Assembly: GCA_017461585.1 (NCBI GenBank)
Contig: JAFTYM010000037.1
Coordinates: 1 to 64,000, forward strand
Direction of reading: 5' to 3'
Length of the DNA: 64,000 nucleotides
Source: Oscillospiraceae bacterium
GTDB lineage: Bacteria > Bacillota > Clostridia > Oscillospirales > Oscillospiraceae
In this document: positions 59,934 to 64,000 of the stretch, piece after piece
How the letters are laid out: every line of letters begins with the position of its first letter
Position numbering within the stretch: the first letter of the stretch is position 1
Made by a program: the position numbers and the translations under genes
The notes under the pieces: generated by a model
The model's database searches: none
Told to the model about the DNA's origin: nothing
The model's input: the letters and a program-made list of their open reading frames with translations, nothing else

Positions 59934-60365
59934 GTGATATACACACCTCTCACGAAAAAAGCGTATAAGGTAGCCTTTGAAGCACATCGCGACCAGACAG
60001 ATAAGACGGGACTTCCGTATATCCACCATCCTCTGCACTTAGCTGCGCAGATGACCGACGAGGTCACGACCTGCGTTGCTCTCCTTCACGATGTGGTGGA
60101 GGATTCGGATATGACCTTTGAGAAGCTGGAAGAGCTTGGCTTCGGCGGTGAGATTGTTGCGGCGCTGCGACTTTTAACACACGATGGCGCTGTGCCCTAT
60201 ATGGACTATGTCCGTGAGATAAAGAAAAACCCCACGGCAGCCAAGGTCAAAAGGGCAGACCTTATGCACAACAGCGATATGACACGGCTTGATGTTGTCA
60301 CCGAGCGCGACCTTGAAAGAGCGGAGAAGTACAGAAAAGCGCTGGAGATACTTGATAAAGAGTAA
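59934..60365 (+). CDS. small HD-domain phosphohydrolase (SpoT/MESH1-like)
   Basis: A 143-residue single-domain HD hydrolase. Metal-binding residues are visible: HH in PYIHHPLHLA, HD in ALLHDVVEDSD, and D in RADLMHNSD; this matches the hydrolase half of RelA/SpoT enzymes (bifunctional synthetase half absent). It may hydrolyse (p)ppGpp or a related nucleotide. GTG start directly after the reductase stop. Confidence 0.85.
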   Translation: MIYTPLTKKAYKVAFEAHRDQTDKTGLPYIHHPLHLAAQMTDEVTTCVALLHDVVEDSDMTFEKLEELGFGGEIVAALRLLTHDGAVPYMDYVREIKKNPTAAKVKRADLMHNSDMTRLDVVTERDLERAEKYRKALEILDKE

Positions 60366-60378
60366 ATAATACATCACA

Positions 60379-60412
60379 AAAAGACAGCAGATGTTCTCTC
60401 TGCTGTCTTTTT
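60379..60412 (+). terminator. intrinsic terminator
   Basis: AAAAGACAGCAGA, seven-base loop, exact complement ending in a T run. Confidence 0.88.
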
Positions 60413-60468
60413 CATGTATTTATGATTATAAAAATGATAATATAATTAGGAAAAATTTGTAATTTGAG

Positions 60469-60496
60469 TTGATTTTTGTAAAAATAGTGATACAAT
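60469..60496 (+). promoter_or_regulatory. promoter for nfnAB
   Basis: TTGATT (60469-60474), 16-bp spacer, TACAAT (60491-60496), 37 bp before the ATG. Confidence 0.55.
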
Positions 60497-60532
60497 TCTG
60501 TGTGGATATTATTAGAAAGTGGAGCTTTTGTT

Positions 60533-61387
60533 ATGTATAAAATAATTAGTAAGCGTTTCCTTAATAAAGCGGCTACCACTATGGAAATGGTAGTGGAGGC
60601 ACCGCTTGTTTCCCGCAAGTGCAAAGCGGGTCAGTTTATTATTTTCCGCCTTGATGAGTTCGGCGAAAGAGTTCCCCTTACAATCGCAGATTATGACCGT
60701 GAAAAAGGTACGGTCACAATTATGTTCCAGCCTGTAGGCCGCAGCACACAGATGCTCGCAGAGCTTGAAGCAGGCGACAGCATTTTAGACTTTGTTGGTC
60801 CTCTCGGAAAGCCCACAGAGGTGGAGGGATTAAAGCGCGTTGCAGTTTTAGGCGGCGGCGTTGGCTGTGCTATCGCTTATCCCGTTGCAAAGGCTATGTT
60901 TGAAAACGGCGTTGAGGTAGACATGATCGCAGGCTTCAGAAACGAGGATATCGTAATCCTTGAGGATGAGATGAAGAAAAGCTGCACAAACCTCTACATC
61001 ACAACAGACGACGGCTCTTATGGAGAAAAGGGCTTTGTCACAGACAAGCTCAAGAGTCTTATAGAAGCAGGTCGTGAATATGACGAGGTTTTTGCAATCG
61101 GTCCTGCAATGATGATGAAGTTTGCATGCCTTGCAACAAAGCCTTACGGCATCAAGACCATTGTCTCTCTTAACCCCATTATGATAGACGGCACAGGAAT
61201 GTGCGGCGGCTGTCGTGTTACTGTCGGCGGCAAGACAAAGTTTGCCTGCGTAGACGGCCCTGAGTTTGACGGTCATCAGGTTGATTGGGACGAGCTTATC
61301 CGCAGAAATGCGTTTTATAAGGAAGAAGAGGCAGCGGAAGTTAATCACGTCTGCCATTTAACAGGAGGTGTACGTCGCCATGGCTGA
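60533..61387 (+). CDS. nfnA: NfnA, NADH-dependent reduced ferredoxin:NADP+ oxidoreductase subunit A
   Basis: A 284-residue flavin/[2Fe-2S] subunit: N-terminal FAD-binding domain (GQFIIFRLDEFGERVPLTIAD), NAD-binding domain (AVLGGGVGCAIAYPVAK) and C-terminal cluster motif in MCGGCRVTVGG...FACVDGPEF. With NfnB it couples NADP+ reduction by NADH and reduced ferredoxin (electron bifurcation). ATG 60533 has GTGGAG upstream. Its end overlaps the NfnB start. Confidence 0.92.
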   Translation: MYKIISKRFLNKAATTMEMVVEAPLVSRKCKAGQFIIFRLDEFGERVPLTIADYDREKGTVTIMFQPVGRSTQMLAELEAGDSILDFVGPLGKPTEVEGLKRVAVLGGGVGCAIAYPVAKAMFENGVEVDMIAGFRNEDIVILEDEMKKSCTNLYITTDDGSYGEKGFVTDKLKSLIEAGREYDEVFAIGPAMMMKFACLATKPYGIKTIVSLNPIMIDGTGMCGGCRVTVGGKTKFACVDGPEFDGHQVDWDELIRRNAFYKEEEAAEVNHVCHLTGGVRRHG

Positions 61388-62780
61388 TATGTCACTTAAA
61401 AAGCATCCCATGCCGGAGCAGGATCCGCTGGTTCGAAACAAGAACTTTGACGAAGTCGCTCTCGGTTATTCCGAGGAAGAGGCAATTGCTGAGGCAAAGC
61501 GCTGCCTGAACTGTAAGAACAAGCCCTGCGTATCAGGCTGTCCCGTTAACGTACATATCCCCGAATTTATCGAAAAGGTAGCCGAGGGTAAGTTCAACGA
61601 GGCTTATTATATCGTCACAAAGACAAACTCCCTTTCCGCGATCTGCGGAAGAGTTTGCCCTCAGGAAACTCAGTGTGAGGGCAAGTGCATCCGCGGCATT
61701 AAGGGCGAGAGCGTCGCTATCGGTCGTCTTGAGCGCTTTGTAGCCGACTGGCACAGAATTTACGGTCATGAGGGTGAGATCCCCACAAAGCCTGAGTGCA
61801 CAAAGGGGAAGGTAGCCGTTGTAGGCAGCGGCCCTGCTGGCCTTAGCTGTGCTAACGCTCTTGCGTGGAGAGGCTATGACGTAACTGTTTTTGAGGCATT
61901 CCACAAGCCCGGCGGAGTTCTGGTTTACGGTATTCCCGAGTTCCGTCTTCCCAAGGACATTGTCGCTTACGAGATAGGCAAGCTGCAGTATAACGGCGTT
62001 AAAATCGTAACCAATGCAGTTATCGGCAGAGCTATGAGCATTGATGAGCTGTTTGAAGAGGGCTTTGAAGCTGTTTTCGTAGGCTCGGGCGCAGGTCTTC
62101 CCAAGTTTATGAACATCCCCGGCGAGAACCTTCTGGGCGTATACTCCGCTAACGAGTATCTTACACGCATAAACCTTATGAAGGCATATCTCGACGAGTA
62201 CGATACACCCATAAAGCACGCAAAGAAGGTTGCTGTTGTCGGCGGCGGTAACGTTGCCATGGACGCAGCCAGATGCGCAAAGCGTATGGGCGCGGAAGTA
62301 TGTGTTATCTACAGAAGATCCATGGAAGAGCTTCCCGCAAGAGCAGAGGAAGTCCACCATGCAATCGAGGAGGAGATCGACTTTAAGCTGCTCAACAATC
62401 CTGTTGAGATCATCGGCGATGAAAACGGCAAGGTTTGCGGCATAAAGTGCATCAAAATGGAGCTGGGCGAGCCTGATGAGAGCGGCAGACGCAGACCCGT
62501 TGAAGTTGAGGGCAGCGAATTTGTTATCGATGTAGACGCAGTTATCATGTCTATCGGTACGAGTCCCAACCCTCTTATCGCATCCACCACAGAAGGTCTG
62601 GATACAAACAAGTGGGGCTGCATCATGGCTAACGATGAGCTTGCCACAAGCCGCGAAGGCGTTTTCGCAGGCGGCGATGCCGTTACAGGCGCTGCAACAG
62701 TTATCCTCGCCATGGGCGCAGGACGCAAGGCAGCAGGCAGCATCGACGCATATATCACCGCTAAACACGCAAACGACTAA
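61380..62780 (+). CDS. nfnB: NfnB, glutamate synthase-like subunit with two [4Fe-4S] clusters
   Basis: A 466-residue subunit homologous to the small chain of glutamate synthase. N-terminal clusters: CLNCKNKPCVSGCP and CGRVCPQETQCEGKC. FAD- and NADP-binding motifs: VAVVGSGPAGLSCANAL and VAVVGGGNVAMDAARCA; end motif GVFAGGDAVTGAATVILAMGAGRKAA. ATG 61380 is ten bases after AGGAGGT and overlaps the nfnA stop by eight bases. The gene could also be named as GltD-like, but pairing with NfnA settles it. Confidence 0.92.
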   Translation: MADMSLKKHPMPEQDPLVRNKNFDEVALGYSEEEAIAEAKRCLNCKNKPCVSGCPVNVHIPEFIEKVAEGKFNEAYYIVTKTNSLSAICGRVCPQETQCEGKCIRGIKGESVAIGRLERFVADWHRIYGHEGEIPTKPECTKGKVAVVGSGPAGLSCANALAWRGYDVTVFEAFHKPGGVLVYGIPEFRLPKDIVAYEIGKLQYNGVKIVTNAVIGRAMSIDELFEEGFEAVFVGSGAGLPKFMNIPGENLLGVYSANEYLTRINLMKAYLDEYDTPIKHAKKVAVVGGGNVAMDAARCAKRMGAEVCVIYRRSMEELPARAEEVHHAIEEEIDFKLLNNPVEIIGDENGKVCGIKCIKMELGEPDESGRRRPVEVEGSEFVIDVDAVIMSIGTSPNPLIASTTEGLDTNKWGCIMANDELATSREGVFAGGDAVTGAATVILAMGAGRKAAGSIDAYITAKHAND

Positions 62781-62787
62781 AATATTT

Positions 62788-62816
62788 AAGGACGAGGTGC
62801 TGTACCTCGTCCTTTT
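62788..62816 (+). terminator. intrinsic terminator of nfnAB
   Basis: AAGGACGAGGT, loop GCTGT, exact complement, then a T run. Confidence 0.92.
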
Positions 62817-62823
62817 TTGTGTT

Positions 62824-62900
62824 GTAGGGAACGGCGCCTCGCTGGTTCGTTTTTGTATCGCGCTATCGGCGTGTCCGTAGGGGCGGATTCTATATCCGCC
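62824..62900. repeat. two GTAGGG-type palindromic repeats
   Basis: GTAGGGAAC...GTTC (from 62824) and GTAGGGGCGGAT...ATCCGCC (62877-62900). They share the GTAGGG start of the units at 30893-31281. Part of the gene-free stretch 62781-63088. Confidence 0.75.
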
Positions 62901-62917
62901 TGTGTATCGGTTTACAC

Positions 62918-63065
62918 AAGCCTTCCCCTTGAGGGGAAGGGGGACCGCTTTAGCGGTGGATGAGGTGTTGTCGCACTTGTAACGTCAGTATAATAACGCT
63001 TCCTACGGAAGCTACACCTCATCAGTCACCTAACGGTGACAGCTTCCCGCTCCTTGGGAAGCCTT
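62918..63065. repeat. MITE-like 148-bp element with long imperfect terminal inverted repeats
   Basis: Begins AAGCCTTCCCCTTG and ends with GGGAAGCCTT; reading inwards from each end, both arms run through a small hairpin (GACCGC-TTTA-GCGGT left, GTCACC-TAAC-GGTGAC right) to GATGAGGTGT. About 50 bp per arm is related, with about 45 bp between. No ORF. The layout fits a non-autonomous transposable or palindromic repeat element. Confidence 0.75.
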
Positions 63066-63088
63066 AGTGGGAGATGTAACATTTTAAC

Positions 63089-64000
63089 CTATTCCTTCGT
63101 CTGCAGAAGCTCCAATACCTTTTTGCGTGTTACCGCAACGGACGCGGCAAGAGAGGAGAGAACAACAGCGGCGAAATAGAGAATAATAACAAGGGTCATG
63201 TTGCTTATGGTGTGCTCAGATATACCGCGCATTGACAGCATGACAATTACAGACAGCACCGTGCTTACAAGATACAGAACAATGCGTTCTGTTACAATAA
63301 TCACTCTTGTTCTGCGTTTTGATGTGCCCAGAACACGCATTATGGCGATGTCCTTTGAGGTCTGAACGATGATGAGACATGTCATAAAGGCGCCGATTAT
63401 GAGCATGGCGATAATGGCAATGGGTGCTACAAGCTGCAAAAGTAATATTACACTCTTGAGATAATCTGCAACAGCTGTGTCCATGATAAATGCGACCTCG
63501 TAGGTGAGGTTTGCATCAGCCAAAGCTCTGCCGTATTCGCGGTACTCGTCGGCCTGCCAGTTGTCAATAAGTGTCGCCTCGGTCATTTCCATGATTACAA
63601 GCTTGCCATAGGCTGTATTTATGTCCGTGGTTCCGGGCAAATATGCAAATTTTGCATCTTCTTCGGTAAGCGTTGAATCTTCAGTAAACTCTGGCATTGG
63701 ACCTGTATCGATGCAGCCTACAATTATAAATTCGCCTGCTCTTTTCATGTACCAATCCACAACATCATCATAAAGCAGTTCCGTGACTTCATCATCGGAA
63801 AGTGCATATCCGTTGTTACTGTGGTAATTTTGAATGGAATTACGTAATTTATCGTTGAACTGACCGCCGTTTGTGACATATACGGTATCTCCTAAATTAT
63901 AACCGTGCTTTTCCATCAGGATTTTGTCCAGAATAATGATATTATCGTGAGTGTTCATTACGCTCTCGTCGTAGCCGTCCAGCCATGTTATATTGGGAGA
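63089..64000 (-). CDS. FtsX/MacB-type ABC permease, C-terminal part (continues past the window)
   Basis: The frame is open to the window end, so this is a partial gene of at least 303 codons. It is a paralogue of the permease at 19737: the same ITWLDGYDE segment, the same final membrane block (IIGAFMTCLIIVQTSKDIAIMRVLGTSKRRTR) and the same ending (KKVLELLQTKE). Sequence is similar but clearly diverged. An internal ATG at 63958 is not the start. Transcribed leftwards, with its 3' end 23 bp from the MITE-like repeat. Confidence 0.85.
   Translation of the reverse strand, partial: SPNITWLDGYDESVMNTHDNIIILDKILMEKHGYNLGDTVYVTNGGQFNDKLRNSIQNYHSNNGYALSDDEVTELLYDDVVDWYMKRAGEFIIVGCIDTGPMPEFTEDSTLTEEDAKFAYLPGTTDINTAYGKLVIMEMTEATLIDNWQADEYREYGRALADANLTYEVAFIMDTAVADYLKSVILLLQLVAPIAIIAMLIIGAFMTCLIIVQTSKDIAIMRVLGTSKRRTRVIIVTERIVLYLVSTVLSVIVMLSMRGISEHTISNMTLVIILYFAAVVLSSLAASVAVTRKKVLELLQTKE

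Noticed and set aside
62918-63065. Rho-independent terminator only
   Set aside because: Too long and two-armed, with related sequences of about 50 bp at both ends; the nfnAB terminator is already present at 62788-62816.

Overview
The window looks like the chromosome of an anaerobic, low-to-mid GC gut-type Firmicute in class Clostridia, probably an Oscillospiraceae/Ruminococcaceae relative. This is inferred from strong GGAGG ribosome-binding sites, radical and Fe-S metabolism (a glycyl radical enzyme with its activase, NfnAB, Fe-S aldo/keto reductase), a VanG/VanT-type gene pair, and families of short GC-rich palindromic intergenic repeats. Genes are packed in short operons, most ending in clear intrinsic terminators.

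1-8.2 kb: feoAB iron uptake locus. feoB is cut in two by a 5,526-bp element that carries an MFS transporter fused to a GH2 glycosidase, a zinc-ribbon protein, a double-cupin protein and a compact serine recombinase. The two junctions share CATGTG. Joining the feoB halves there restores a 670-codon frame, and joining the element ends gives a symmetric attP-like dyad centred on the core.

8.2-11.2 kb: trmL, an acyltransferase-like gene with a terminator hairpin in its leader, tRNA-Val(GAC), a 56-aa membrane peptide and a two-gene chromate-transporter-type pair. 11.5-19.6 kb: a complete oligopeptide ABC importer operon (two permeases, lipoprotein, two ATPases, one with a roughly 200-aa insertion) followed by gamma-glutamyltransferase, suggesting uptake and cleavage of gamma-glutamyl peptides. 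19.7-26.8 kb: a giant FtsX-type permease without its ATPase, a vanG-like D-Ala-D-Ser ligase, a vanT serine racemase and tspO.

26.8-36.6 kb: a helical protein, a strongly codon-biased glycyl radical enzyme of unassigned substrate plus activase, a cluster of palindromic repeats, an ECF sigma/anti-sigma-like operon with a recognisable autoregulatory promoter, an SLC13-type carrier, an FmdE-like protein, and a nitroreductase preceded by a 19-codon ORF and a hairpin covering its ribosome-binding site. 36.6-39.3 kb: a TIR domain fused to a DeoR-type sensor domain, in operon with a HAD phosphatase; a flavodoxin-ferredoxin gene lies upstream. This is the most likely undescribed signalling or defence module in the window. 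39.4-43 kb: an asymmetric heterodimeric ABC exporter.

43.2-44.6 kb: two orphan phage-tail-type genes with their own promoter. 44.7-52.3 kb: a P-type ATPase, an acidic-tailed membrane protein, RlmD-type methyltransferase and a block of poorly characterised genes (two unknowns, SAM methyltransferase, GNAT, 92-aa protein). 52.4-62.8 kb: HAD phosphatase, M24 peptidase, a second RlmD-type enzyme, dCTP deaminase, membrane proteins, an MFS carrier, Fe-S aldo/keto reductase, small HD hydrolase and the NfnAB transhydrogenase. 62.8-64 kb: palindromic repeats, a MITE-like inverted repeat, and the C-terminal part of a second FtsX-type permease running off the window end.
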